A stretch of 64,000 nucleotides of DNA, taken from NCBI GenBank assembly GCA_003952965.2, contig CM025849.1:16212493-16276492 (forward strand), read 5' to 3'. The notes below the pieces were generated by a model that saw only the letters and a program-made list of their open reading frames with translations, did no database searches and was not told the DNA's origin. Of this stretch, positions 44,691 through 56,396 are shown one piece after another. Positions within the stretch are counted from its first letter, which is position 1. Each line of letters opens with the position of its first letter. Position numbers and translations under genes: made by a program. The stretch comes from Morella rubra (taxonomy: Eukaryota > Streptophyta > Magnoliopsida > Fagales > Myricaceae).

Positions 44691-44954
44691 AAGAAATTAA
44701 AATAAAACGTACAAGTTTGTGAAAGAAATGAAGAAAGAAGGACAAAGAAGGATATGAAATCGCAAACACCAGTTTGTGAAAGAAATGAAGAGGAAGCAAA
44801 GAGATGAAGAAGAAGAAGGAAAGAATGGTTTGAACAAATGTGATGCCTCTACTTTAAAACCAGAGAACGTTACGAAGAAGAAGCAATCATTCAAACCAAA
44901 AATCACTAGTTCGAACGAAATATGACAGATGGCGAAGATCGAATGGACCCTACC
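44691..44954. other. Target-side sequence left of CACTA copy B
   Basis: Purine-rich. It contains gttcgaacgaaatatgacag, similar in style to gttcgaac / tttgaacg phrases at 56430-57070 on the other side of copy B. It may be the left remnant of the CACTA-like element that B entered. Confidence 0.4.
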
Positions 44955-44969
44955 AGTCACTATAAAAAA

Positions 44970-45390
44970 ATAGGCCTTTAGCGGCGGTCATAAACCGCTG
45001 CTAAAGGTCAAAAAACCGCTGCTAAAGGTTTTAGCAGTGATTTTATAGCGGCGGTCGTGACCGCCGCAATAGGTCCGTCGCAATAGGTTATAAAGGCGAT
45101 TTTCACAACCGCTTGTGAAGAGTCAGTATATAGCGGCAGTCTTTTAGCGGCGTTTGTGACCGCCGCTACAGACCCAAAATGTTGTGGCGACGTTTCTTGA
45201 AACGCCACTACAGGTCACTTGTGATCTACGTTAAAAATCTATAGCAGCAGTTTAGTGACCGCTGCTACAGACTCGAAATTTTGTGGCAGTGTTTCTTCAA
45301 ATGCTGCTATAGGTCAATTGTGATCTGCGTTAAAAATCTATAGCAGCAGTTTTATGACCGCCGTTAAAGGTCTTTTCCAACGGTTTTTTT
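44970..45390. repeat. Left subterminal repeats of copy B
   Basis: About a dozen copies, in both orientations, of agcggcggt and accgctgctaaagg, with degenerate forms (agcagcagttt). Presumed TNPA-binding sites by analogy with En/Spm. Confidence 0.82.
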
Positions 45391-45699
45391 TTTCAAAATT
45401 ATTTTTTTTCTAGCATTTTAAACAGCACTATATCAGTTTTATAAACAGTGAAATAAATACATGTAAAAACCTGCAATTTTTTTCTATATTTTCCTAAAAT
45501 TCGAATTTAATAGATTTTGATTAATTGATGCAAAAATAGAAAAGTGTAATCGAACAAAATATATTTCATCATTGACTAAATAACCACGTCTTACAAGTTT
45601 TGCATCAAACAAGTAATAAGTAATAACAACAAATAAGTAATGACAGTTTCTCAGAAGTCTAAAAACTAATAAGTAATGACATTTAATAACAAATAACTA
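45391..45699. other. Non-coding spacer in copy B
   Basis: Corresponds to 16930-17148 of copy A, with an added short repeat of aataagtaatgaca. No gene. Confidence 0.5.
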
Positions 45700-47640
45700 T
45701 AGCTTTAATTTTTAACAGGTTCAGCACCTGCACCAACACCATCTACTCCAACACTTTTTGCACCATCTGCACTACCACCAACACCATTATCCTCACCATC
45801 AACATTGTCTGCATTGCAACATTGAAAAATTAACAAACAGTAATGACATGAACAAAGATAAAAAAATAAAATAATAAATACAAATACAAGAGCTTAGTAC
45901 AAACTTAAAATCAAATTAATGGCAGTCTTTATTTATTTTATTATCTTACCATGAAACGTTTTCCCGATTGCATGAGATGAGATTGGAAGTGTTGGTGGAA
46001 CTTGGTCGGGATTGGGATTTGCAACATTTTGGTTTTGAAGTTGCTCTTACAAAAGTTAAACAAACAATTAACTAGGATGAGGGAAAAATAGAATCAATAG
46101 TGATTATAGATTGAAGCGATGAAATTGTAGACTGCATCATCTTCATTTGATCTTGCATTTCTATCATTCCGCGTTATTAGAAGATTCAGGCTGAGTGGAT
46201 ATTATGTTGGGGTTGGTAGGATGGGATGAAGGAGTTGGTCCTAGTCCAACGCCGCGAATGCGACCATGTCGTTCTAGACCCATAACTTGTGCATATTAGC
46301 AGATGGTGACCAACTGATGTTGCCACCCATTCTGGATTGGCTCAAAGTTTGTGAACTTGCTGGATCATTCAGTTCAATCTCCTCCATTCGCCTTGAAAGA
46401 ATAGAACATACAGTTAAATTATGAATTAAAATTAAAATAATTCAAATTAAAATTGATGTAATAGTGACATACTATTTACTCTGCTACATCTGGATTCATT
46501 GGAGACCGAACAGAACGTGAATGGACAGCTTTATATAACTCTGCTCGATCAATTGGAACTTGTTTCTCTTTTTCCTACATTACAAACACCATATAGAATG
46601 ATATAATTGTAAATTACTTATAAGAATCCTAATAATAAATATTATACCAGTAAACAAACTAATTAAGTACTACGTACCAACTCGTAAGCATGACGTGCAA
46701 AGCTCTTAGATCCTGCAGTGTGGACCGACGTCTGGAGTGATCTACTTTGTTTCCCAGCTTCACTTCGATGCTACATTAACACCAAGACATTAGAAATTAA
46801 TAATAAGCTATATTCATGAAATCCATAATACAAAGAAATAATGTCATACCCGTCCTGCATCAGAATACCAAAAATTGACTAAGTTGCAAAATTGCTCCAA
46901 ATTAACGTCTATTGGAGCTTTACTTTTGACATGTTGAGGCGTAAAGGCCTCATTGAAAAATTTGTGCTTCAAACTACATTTGTAGTTCCTCCATTTTTCT
47001 CCCAAATCTTTGATGAACCAATGCTTCACTGTATCCCCCAATGGAGGCTCGGGGATTGTAAAGCGCCTCTGCAAAATATACCCCAAGAGTTAGGTGCGTC
47101 AATTATTAAACTTATATAATTGAATTTCAAGTACTATGAATAAAATTAGGTATACAGTCATAATACTCCACAATCCTCCTTTATTGTCGTAAGGACTCTA
47201 CACCAATCCATGGCATCTAGGGGGATTTGATTAGGAACATGGGCAATGCAACCCGTGAATTTGTTAAAAATGCCTCTTTCATCACCTAGAGGCTGCCCAT
47301 TGTCATTAAAACGCGTTGGAATCCAGTCACCCTGTTTTAGATTCCACACGTTAGTCCTGCACGTCTCACCACGCAGTTTACGAACTTGAGTATCATCTGC
47401 ACGTGTAAAATGTGAAATTAAATTCACTACAAATAATTAAAATTATCACTATTTTGGTTATTAACAAACCAAGTGTTTCGTAATCGTTCGAAGGTTCATC
47501 ATCTTCGAACGATGGTACGGAAGCTTGATGTGAAGGAAGCATAGGTTGCTGTGATGATGGCGTAGGTTGCTGTGATGGTGGCGTAGGTTGTTGTGATGAT
47601 GGCAGTGATGATGGCGTAGCTTGCTATGATGAATGGCGGT
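45700..47640 (-). pseudogene. TNPA-like gene of copy B, downstream duplicate
   Basis: Holds the same exons as copy A: the repeat-rich N-terminal part (47640-47460), VWNLKQGDWIPTRFNDNG (47427-47158), the WFIKDLGEKWRNYKCSLKH exon (47086-46844), the MGPERH/coiled-coil exon (about 46385-46080, frameshifted) and the acidic Gly/Ala last exon near 45710-45810. It lacks the MTRKR start, which only the upstream duplicate retains. Compared with copy A it has more substitutions than the other duplicate. Confidence 0.78.
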
Positions 47641-47710
47641 CAGGTCTGGCAAGGGTGTCCGTATTCTCCTGTGGTGTACGGTGACTCTAGAATGTTGTGA
47701 TCCTAGGGTA

Positions 47711-49478
47711 TTGCAACATTGAAAAATTAAAAAACAGTAATGACATGAACAAAGATAAAAATAAATAAACAAATACAAGAGCTTAGTACACACTTAAAAT
47801 CAAATTAATGGCAGTCTTTATTTATGTTATTATCTTACCATGAAACGTTTTCCGGCTTGCATGAGATGAGCTCGGAATTGTTGGTGGAACTTGGTCGAGA
47901 TTGGGATTGGCAACATTTTGGTGTTCACGTTGCTCCTGCAAAAGTTAAACAAACAATTAGCTATCTACGATGAAATTGTAGACTCCATCATCTTCATTTT
48001 ATCTTGCATCTCTATTATTTCCGCATTATTAGAAGATGAAGGCTGAGTAAATATTACGTTGGTGTTGGTAGATGAGATGAAGGAGTTGGTCCTAGTCCAA
48101 CGCCGCGAATGCGACCATGTCGTTCTGGACCCATCACTTGTGCATATCGGTAGATGGTGACCAACTGATGTTGCCACCCATTCTGGATTGGCTCAAAGTT
48201 TGTGAACTTGCTGGATCATTCAGTTCAATCTCCTCCATTCGCCTTGAAAGAATAGAACATACAGTTAAATTATGAATTAAAATTTAATTCAAATCAAAAT
48301 TGATGTAATAGTGACATACTATTTTCTCTGCTACATCCGATTCATTGGAGACCGTCAGAACGTGAATGGACAGCTTTATATAACTCTGCTCGATCAATTG
48401 GAACTTGTTTCTCTTTTTCCTACATTACAAACACCATATAGAATGATGAAATTGTAAATTACTTATAAGAAAACTAATAATAAATACTATACCAATAAAC
48501 AAACTAATTAAGTACTACGTACCAACTCCTGAGCATGACGTGCAAAGCTCTTAGATCCTGCAGCGTGGACCGACGTCTGGAGTGATCTACTTTGTTTCCC
48601 AGCTTCACTTCGATGCTACATTAACACCAAGACATTAGAAATTAATAATAAGCTATATTCATGAAATTCATAATACAAAGAAATAATGTCATACCCGTCC
48701 TGCATCAGAATACCAAAAATCAACTAAGTTGCAAAATTGCTCCAAATTAACGTATGTTGGAGCTTTACTTTTGACATGTTGAGGCGTAAAGGCCTCATTG
48801 AAAAATTTGTGCTTCAAACTACATTTGTAGTTCCTCCATTTTTCTCCCAAATCTTTGAGAACCAAAGCTTCACTATATCCCCCAATGGAGGCTCGGGGAT
48901 TGTAAAGCGCTCTGCAAAATATACCCCAAGAGTTAGGTGCGTCAATTATTAAACTTATATAATTGAATTTTAAGTACTATGAATAAAATTAGGTATACGT
49001 CATAATACTCCAACAATCCTCCTTTATTGCCGTAGGGACTCTACGCCAATCCACGGCATCTAGGGGGATTTGATTAGGAACATGGGCAACGCAACCCGTG
49101 AATTTGTTAAAAATGCCTCCTTCATCACCTAGAGGCTGCCCATTGTCATTAAACTGCGTTGGAATCCATTCACCCTCTTTTAGATTCCACACGTCAGTCA
49201 TGCACGTCCCACCACGCGCTTTACGAACTCGAGTATCATCTGCACGTGTAAAATGTGAAATTAAATTCACTAACAAATAACTAAAATTATCACTATTTTG
49301 GTTATTAACAAACCAAGTGTTTCGTCATCGTTCGAAGGTTCATCATGTTCGAACGATGGTACGGTAGCTTGATGTGTTTGCTGTGATGATGAGGTTGCTG
49401 TGATGGTGGCGTAGCTGATGATGAATGCGTAGCTTGCTGTGATGAAGAAGATATAGTCCTGAACCTCTTCCTCGTCAT
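47711..49478 (-). pseudogene. TNPA-like gene of copy B, upstream duplicate
   Basis: An ATG at 49478 opens MTRKRFRTISSSSQQAT as in copy A, then a shortened repeat tract. Exons with VWNLKEGEWIPTQFNDNG (49276-48989), the WFIKDLGEKW exon (about 48935-48690, with a one-base loss near 48857) and the MGPERH exon region (48235-47965) follow. It breaks off near 47700, where the downstream duplicate begins. Period between duplicates is about 1.9 kb. Together they form an in-element tandem duplication absent from copy A. Confidence 0.8.
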
Positions 49479-49756
49479 TGTACCTACACAAGAATTTCAT
49501 AGTAATTGATATTCAGATTCAATTAACCATAACAATATTCTAGTAATTATTTCCCTAAAGTAATATTCATGCATGACATATGGTTAAACAAAACAACACC
49601 AATAAAACTAAATTCACAAACCAGATTATAATGCATGTCCAAAAGAAATGAATTAAACAGAGAGATAATTGACATACCGTAGGAAAGTCCTGAGATATAT
49701 CTAGTGTTGTTCCTTCCACCTCATTTCTAAACCACGTCATATCATCTTGTACATTC

Positions 49757-52700
49757 TCAGGGCTTGCTCAATGTTGAAATTGTAAGGCTCATTTTCACAA
49801 TAGTCATCCACCTCATCATCAAACATCTCACCATTACCAGTATCAAACACATCTCTTGTTTGGTCTTGACAACTACTTCCCAATTTGGATGTCTTTCATC
49901 AGATACGTAGTATACTTGAGATGCTTGTGATGCCAAGATGAATGGATCATCGCTTAATCGCTCTCCAGTATGCACTAAACGCGAAAAATTAACAAGTTCG
50001 AATCCAAACTCATCAACTTTATATCCCCTACCAATAGTTGGGTCAATCCAATCACATTTGAATAGTACAAAACGTTCCTCATCAAAATAGTTTAACTCAA
50101 TGATACTTGTAATTCGCCCGTAATATGTGGTGCCCCCTTCAACAGTCACACAAACTCCACTATTTTGAGTTGTTCTGCCCTTTCATTATCTTTTGCATGA
50201 AACTTCATACCATTACGTACATATCGGCTGAATGATCTAGCTTCGGGTTTGGACCTTTAGCAAGCCATCGAACTCTATTTGGAAGTTCACGCTTCCTCGC
50301 ATCGTCCATATTTTGAACCTATTTTCCTCAGACAGCAACTCAAGATTAACACTATTTATAAGTTTTAAAGTAACCAAGCAATGCAAAACATTTTAAACAT
50401 AACACATACATAGTCTCGAAACCAATCACAAAATTCATCCCTATGCATCTTGTCGATGACATAATCTGTGGGCCGACTCCTACGGTTTGTTGCCTTCAAT
50501 CGATCCTTATGCATTCTGCATGGACAATAGAATTAAATTATATTGGGTATAAACATTCTCAATGAAAGAGTTATATGTCTTAACACACTTACGTGCGAAT
50601 TTGGATTAACTCATCGCAATTAAAAAGGATATATCGATGGGCTTGCATGCATTTGTATCAAGACAAACTAACATAAGAGATTCCTCCCATAGTATCGTCT
50701 ACATTTCTTGGGATCTATTAAAGATCGTTGGAACTGATTCTAAATATCTTGAACAAAAAGTTAGGCATTCATCTGCTATATATCCTTCAGCAATAGAGCC
50801 TTCAGGTGCGGCTGTATTGCGAACATAAGATTTGAAACGATGCATGCACCTACACCAACAATATTACATTTCAAAAAATAATACACGTGCAGAGAAACCT
50901 ACGTAACATATTTCTATAACTAATATTACCTCTCTATAGGATACATCCACCGAAGTTGAACCGGTCCACCCATCTTACATTCTGCAACTAAATGTACGAC
51001 CAAGTGCACCATAACAGTAAAAAATGAAGGCGAAATATCATTTCAAGTTGACACAATGTTATAGGAATTTGAGCCTCAAGTCGATCTAGGTCCTCTAATC
51101 GTAATGTTTTGGAACAAAATTTCCTAAAGAAACATGACAATTCGATTAAAGGAGAACAAACATTGCTTGGTAACGATCTCCGTATTGCGATGGGCATCAA
51201 ATGTTGCATCAAGATGTGACAGTCATGACTCTTCAAACCTATGATATTACGTTGTTCAATCTTGACACAATGTGATATGTTCGAAGCAAAACCATCCGGC
51301 ACTTTCACATTCTTTATCACTTTTAGGAAGCCTTCTTTCTCCTCGCGAGTCATTACGTAGCAAGCACCCGGCAAATGCAACTTTCCTGCATCAGTAGTCT
51401 TGGATGGAGATCATGTCTTATTCCCATGCTTTGTAAGTCAAGACGTGCCTTGTAGTTATCTTTTGTCTTCCCGTCCACATTTAACAATGTACCAATTATG
51501 TTGTCAACTACGTTCTTTTCTATATGCATCACATCTAGATTATGGCGCAACATATTATCCTTCCAATAAGGCAATGTAAAGAAAATACTTCGCTTCTTCC
51601 ATACACTTGACTCAAAATGTTCAACACCATCTAATTCCCTCAAAATGTCAGTACCGGTCAGCAAAGTGGGTGGTGGAGCCATTTCATAAGTACCATCAAA
51701 TGATCTTTGATTTCTTCTCCACCTATGATTTAATGGTAAGAATCGTCTATGCCCATGTAGCAAAATTTTCTGCCATTATCCAACCACCATGAACAAGTCT
51801 GAAACATACAACATGGACATGCAAGACGTCCTTTTGTACTCCATCCAGAGAGGTCACCATATGCAGGAAAATCGTTAATTTCCACATCAATGCCGCACGC
51901 ATCCAAAACATATTTTTCGAAGCAATGTCATAAGTATCTACCCCAACATCCCACAACTCTTTTAACTCCAATATCAAGGCTCTAGATATACATCTATCTT
52001 GAAAGAAGGAGATTTGGTCCAGGAATAAGCAATGACAACATTAAAGATGAACGTTTCATACACATCCAATATCACTGGCCATGTACTATGACTAGTACTC
52101 ATGTTCCCAAAAGGATTGAACCCATCGCTGCTAACCCAAGCCTGACATTACGAGGATCAAAAGCAAAATCAGCATACTGAGAATCAAATGCCTTCCAACT
52201 TAGACCATCAGCCGGATGCCTTAACAACCCATCATTTACACGGCCATCGCGATGCCATTTCATATGAGAAGCAGTTTTTGAGGACATGAATAGCCTCTGT
52301 AATCGTGCTTTAAAGGAAACCACTGCAAAACCTTGCGGTTTTCTCTTGTATCTCTTGGATGATCCACCTTCATTCTGTGACAAATTATTTCCCTCCCCAT
52401 TGCCCTTCCATTTTGATGCTCCACACTTTGAACAAACTTCCACCTTCTCATTCTCATTCCAGAACAACATACAACCATTTGGACAAACAGGGATCTTTTC
52501 ATATCCAAGGCCTAACTCTTTCATATACTTTTTAGCTTCATAAGTGTCCTTTGGCAATTTAGCACCCGCAGGAAGCATATCACCCAGTGTTTGGAGTAAC
52601 CACGTAAAAGAGGTATTACTCCACCCTCCCATACACTTCAAATGATATAATTGTACAACAGCAGTTAACTTACTAAATTTTATGCACCCTTCATACAAAG

Positions 52701-53128
52701 GATCGTCTGCATCTTTAAGCATTTCATAAAATTTTGAAGCCGTATCATTAGGATACTCTCTTTCTTCTCGTACATCGTGAGCTTCTCTTTCCAGTTCTAA
52801 TGGAAATACCTCGTGTAATAGTTCATGCATCCCAGTTGATGTTTCACACATTTGACTATCTTGAACAAAAATAGAGGGACTACTAGATGCTGTCCTATCT
52901 CGCATTTCACCATGCGCAAACCAATGATTGTAACCCGTAGACATCCCATATTGGACCAAATGATCATGTACCGTACTATGTTATACCTCTTGTAATTGAC
53001 GCACTTTACACAGGGGCAACAAATTCTCCCATCACTACCCACACTCTTAGATGCAAAACTTAGAAACTCATTGACTCCCAACACATATTCTCTTGTCCCG
53101 CGTTTCTTTTCATCCAACTCTTGTCCAT
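49757..53128 (-). pseudogene. TNPD-like CACTA transposase, copy B
   Basis: Same domain order as copy A. An ATG at 53128 is followed by a frameshift within the first codons; GTREYVLGVNEFLSFASKSV then continues (53117 on). The middle is better than in A: 52959-52099 is one 286-aa frame covering the zinc ribbon and reaching the DGRVNDGLLRHPADGLSW segment. Private lesions: a 23-bp deletion near 52067, single-base losses near 52014, 51978, 51750 and 51403, and one near 49861. Shared with A: the frameshift at SDGFNPF (about 52125) and at the PNPEARSFSRY segment (about 50250). Not functional. Confidence 0.87.
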
Positions 53129-54474
53129 GAGCGCTAATAACAACTATATGAAATGCAAAAAAAAAAAGCTATGTATCATTTTAATGTTCATCACATGTTA
53201 TCAAGATTTTGATATCAACTAACATAAATCAATAAACAAACATTAACCAATAAAACTATCCATTAAATAATCACTATTCAACTTAGAGATCCCTCCGTAA
53301 AGAGGACTGGCTTCGTTTCACCTCAAGTTAGACCTCCAACGTCAGTGTAGAGGTATCCACCAGGAAGTGATCTCAAAAGTTAAATAAAAATAAAGATAAA
53401 CATAGATCAACAAATAAACATTAAACATTAAACAACACAAACCTTGTCCTCCAATCTCCAACAAAAACCACAAAACCAACAACAGATAATAGTTACCCCT
53501 CCAATCTCCAATAAACTCCACAGAACCAACAACAAGTAATAGTTAGCCCTGCCCTCCGCCTTCCAACAAAAGCCACAAACTCCAATCTCCAACAAAAACC
53601 AACAAACAATAATAATAGTAATTGATATTCGAGAATCAAAATACCACTGACCTGTTCCAGAGCAATTCCTTATCAGCAACTCACCTATCAACCCTCAATT
53701 AGGAACAACAACCAAATCTGAAAATGTATTCGAATCAGTTTCTAAGCTTCGAAAAAAGCACACAAATATATCATATGCACTTAACTGTAAGAGGAACGAA
53801 GCTAATGCTATATTCATGATAAAACGAAATTATAATATTGTAAAAATATGCTAACCCTCCAAAACCTCAAAGCTGCTTAGCCTTCAATTTCACAATTTGC
53901 ACGATTGCTGGTTGATAGTCAATGAAATTTTTGGTTTCTATATCTAAGACAATAAGATTAAGATCTTACTTTCTTTTGAGAATCAATAGTTATAATAATC
54001 TTAAATTACAAAACTATAGAATTGAATAGACTCTATCTAACGTCCTCTGACACATCAAAAGTTGTAGATTATCTACGTCTACAAAATATAGACTATGAAA
54101 TATCTTTGATCAATATAATCGAAGATTGAATAATACTAAATTCAGATAATGATCGAGAATGTGTTTTGGATTGAGACAATGGAGGGAAGTAAGGCTGTTA
54201 GATGCTGCAATCAGATGTTTTGGAATTTTTGAGCAGTAGATTTAGTAATAGATGCACCGTTACCATCAGGGGTGGTGGTTTAGTGGTGTACCTGCTGTGC
54301 CTAAGACTCAAGGCTGGCTCTCAACAAAGTTCTAAAAAACTCTATTGATACCTATGACTTGAATAATTATAAACGCCAAAAACAAATGAAATTTCTGCTG
54401 CTATAGATAGACCGGGAACAAAAGAACACAATCAAAATTTTGATCCACAAGGATCACAAGCTGAAGCTAGCTTC
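53129..54474. other. Non-coding part of copy B upstream of TNPD
   Basis: 53129-53845 matches copy A 22877-23510, with CA-rich repeats (caatctccaacaaaaacca). From 53846 on it is unique to B; no gene was recognised up to the NBP35 exon. Confidence 0.5.
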
Positions 54475-54693
54475 CTATGCACTGTCATCTACCAACATTC
54501 TTGAGAACCCATGGGTTTCAATCAATTTATCTGTGATTTTCTTCAGTGTAGGAGCACTCGCCTTGCATTTTTGATCAATGAAGCAAGATCTACCTTCCTC
54601 GGCTGCCTTGTAAAGCTGAGGGTCCAAAGGTACTTTCCCAAGGAAAGGCACACCCATTTCCCTACACATTTTCTCTACACCGCCACAGAGAAA
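54475..54693 (-). pseudogene. NBP35: Captured C-terminal exon of NBP35 (cytosolic Fe-S cluster assembly P-loop ATPase)
   Basis: The minus strand reads GGVEKMCREMGVPFLGKVPL followed by DPQLYKAAEEGRSCFIDQK, then SAPTLKKITDKLIE, ending in a stop at 54475. This matches the conserved end of plant NBP35/NUBP1-type Mrp/NBP35 ATPases, scaffolds for Fe-S assembly in the cytosol (VPFLGKVPxDP, SAPALK). The P-loop, central region and CPXC motif are absent. The exon begins after an apparent splice acceptor (GTTAG, 54698-54694). It lies inside transposon B, in the same orientation as TNPD, so it is a transduplicated fragment, not a host gene. The reading frame is intact over about 70 codons. Confidence 0.85.
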
Positions 54694-54938
54694 CTAACTC
54701 CAGAGATTGAAGAAATAAGGGACATTGTTTTGATAAACGATGGAAGCAAGAAAAAAAAATGTTTTCAGGGCCAACAGAAAAACAACAGAACTAATGCATC
54801 TACGCAGAATTTCCGCTTTTTTCTATTTGCTTTTCAAATCTTTTAAACAAATGAAAAGAAAACTGAAGACAAGACCAGCTGAAGCCAATTCGCAAACAAG
54901 CCCTTACCATTCAAGATTTATCATAGTTGAAGTCGAAA

Positions 54939-55019
54939 TTACCTAGTTATAGAACTTCTCTTCCTTTGCTGCAGCAGTACATCTCAATTTTCATGGAATG
55001 ATCTTCTCAGGCCGCATGC
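54939..55019 (-). other. Possible second captured exon
   Basis: On the minus strand this 81-bp piece sits between an acceptor-like TTGTTGCAG and a donor-like CTAG|GTAATTTCG. A further donor-like GAGAG|GTAATTG lies at about 55097. Its frames contain stops, so it may be untranslated leader; no family was recognised. It may come from the same donor gene as the NBP35 exon or from the CACTA promoter region. Confidence 0.35.
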
Positions 55020-55099
55020 ACTGCAACAAAAATTTGGCAATTAGAAGAGAAATAGGAAAACGAAAGAGAAAAGGAAGAGAGATGGGCAATTACCTCTCC

Positions 55100-55940
55100 C
55101 GGTGCTGTTCAGAGACGACTCATGACGTGCCTTGAGGAAGAATGAGGGGGCGAGAGAGGGCAAGAGAGGGCAAGAGGATTAAGAGATAGAGTGAGAGAAA
55201 CCAAGAGGGTAAGAGGTAGAGTGAGAGACGGACGGGAAAGGGAGAAAGGGGCTATTTGGGAGAGGGGGAGCTAGGGCAAGGTGCATAAGAGACAGACGGG
55301 GATTGAAGGGAGAAGGGCTGTTCGGCAGAAGGGGAGTTGGGGCTGTTTTCAGAAGGGAAAAGGGGTAAAAGAATGTCACCGTTTTGAGAGAAAGGGGGGG
55401 AGTTCACCGCAACAGTTTAATTCAAAGCTTTTTTTTTTCTAATTTATAGTTTTTCTAATTTTTTAATAATAATTTATATTTTGTAGTTATGTGTTTTTAC
55501 TAAATTAAAATCAGTTCTAAATTGTAATAGTAATTATAAATCTTATACTTAGTATTAAATACATAGCTATGTATATTCTTTACACTCTTTTTTATAATTA
55601 GTATAATAATCTTAATTAAAATAGGTTGGTAGTAATAATATATAATACTTATAATTTAAAAGTATATGTTTATTATATAATTGATATGTGCTAATTAACC
55701 TAAGTACTTTATATATATGTACCTACTTAATGACTAAATCATAGCCTCTAAGACTATATATATAACAACTTCAATTTTCACAACATTCATTATAATTCAA
55801 TTTTATTAAGTAGGTACTCTAAAATAAAAATTTTCAAAAACATGACAAAAATAAAATTATATATTAAAAGGAATATAATAATATATAAAATAATTATTAA
55901 CATTAAATAACTAATAATTAATAAAAAGAATTTTTTTTTT
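55100..55940. other. Non-coding: purine-rich tract then AT-rich sequence
   Basis: 55135-55400 is a strongly purine-rich stretch on the plus strand (gagagagg, gggagaagg repeats). 55430-55940 is AT-rich with tatata runs. The 5' region of copy B's transcription unit would be expected here; no promoter can be fixed. Confidence 0.45.
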
Positions 55941-55944
55941 CACT

Positions 55945-56393
55945 TATATCTATAGCAGCGTTTTGTAAACAAAATGCTGCTAAAGTTGCGATCGACAGCG
56001 GCGGTCGCTTTGACCGCCGCTATAGATACCATATTTCTAGCAGCATTTGCACACAAACACTGCTAGAGATTACACATATAGCGGCGGTCACTGTGACCGC
56101 CGCTGTAGATCACAGAGTTTTTAAAAAAAGCGGCTAAAAAATAGACCTTTAGCGGCGTTTCTGACAAACGCCGCTATAGGTAAAACTTTTACTGGCGTTT
56201 TTCCAAAAAACGCCACTAAAAGTTAGATTTCTAGCAGAGTTTTTTAAAAAACGATGCTATAAATTAAACCTATAGCAGTGGTCATCGATCCCGCTATAGG
56301 TATTTTCTAGCAGCGTTTTTCGAAAACGCCGCTCAAAAGACCCTTTAGCAGCGATTTTTGTGACCGCCGCTAAAGGTAATTTTTTTTGTAGTG
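55945..56393. repeat. Right subterminal repeats of copy B
   Basis: Alternating agcggcggtc, gaccgccgctatag and agcagcgtttt phrases up to the right terminus. Mirrors the left array. Confidence 0.85.
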
Positions 56394-56396
56394 AGT

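Larger units (their letters stand above)
44958..56393 (-). mobile_element. CACTA (En/Spm) transposon copy B, full length, 11.4 kb
   Basis: The left end CACTATAAAAAAATAGGCC and the right end (inverted) CACTACAAAAAAAATTACC both run on into cctttagcggcggtca, making a clear terminal inverted repeat. A perfect 3-bp duplication AGT lies at 44955-44957 and 56394-56396. Inside are dense subterminal repeats at both ends, a tandemly duplicated TNPA-like region, a TNPD-like gene and a captured NBP35 exon. All genes are on the minus strand. Coding lesions make it non-autonomous, but ends and subterminal arrays look movable in trans. Confidence 0.93.

Noticed and set aside
44697-44960. 87-codon minus-strand hydrophobic frame
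   Set aside because: Complement of a purine-rich (GAA/AAG) tract; no family likeness.
55179-55379. Pro/Ser/Leu-rich minus-strand frame
   Set aside because: Low-complexity shadow of the purine-rich tract in CACTA copy B.
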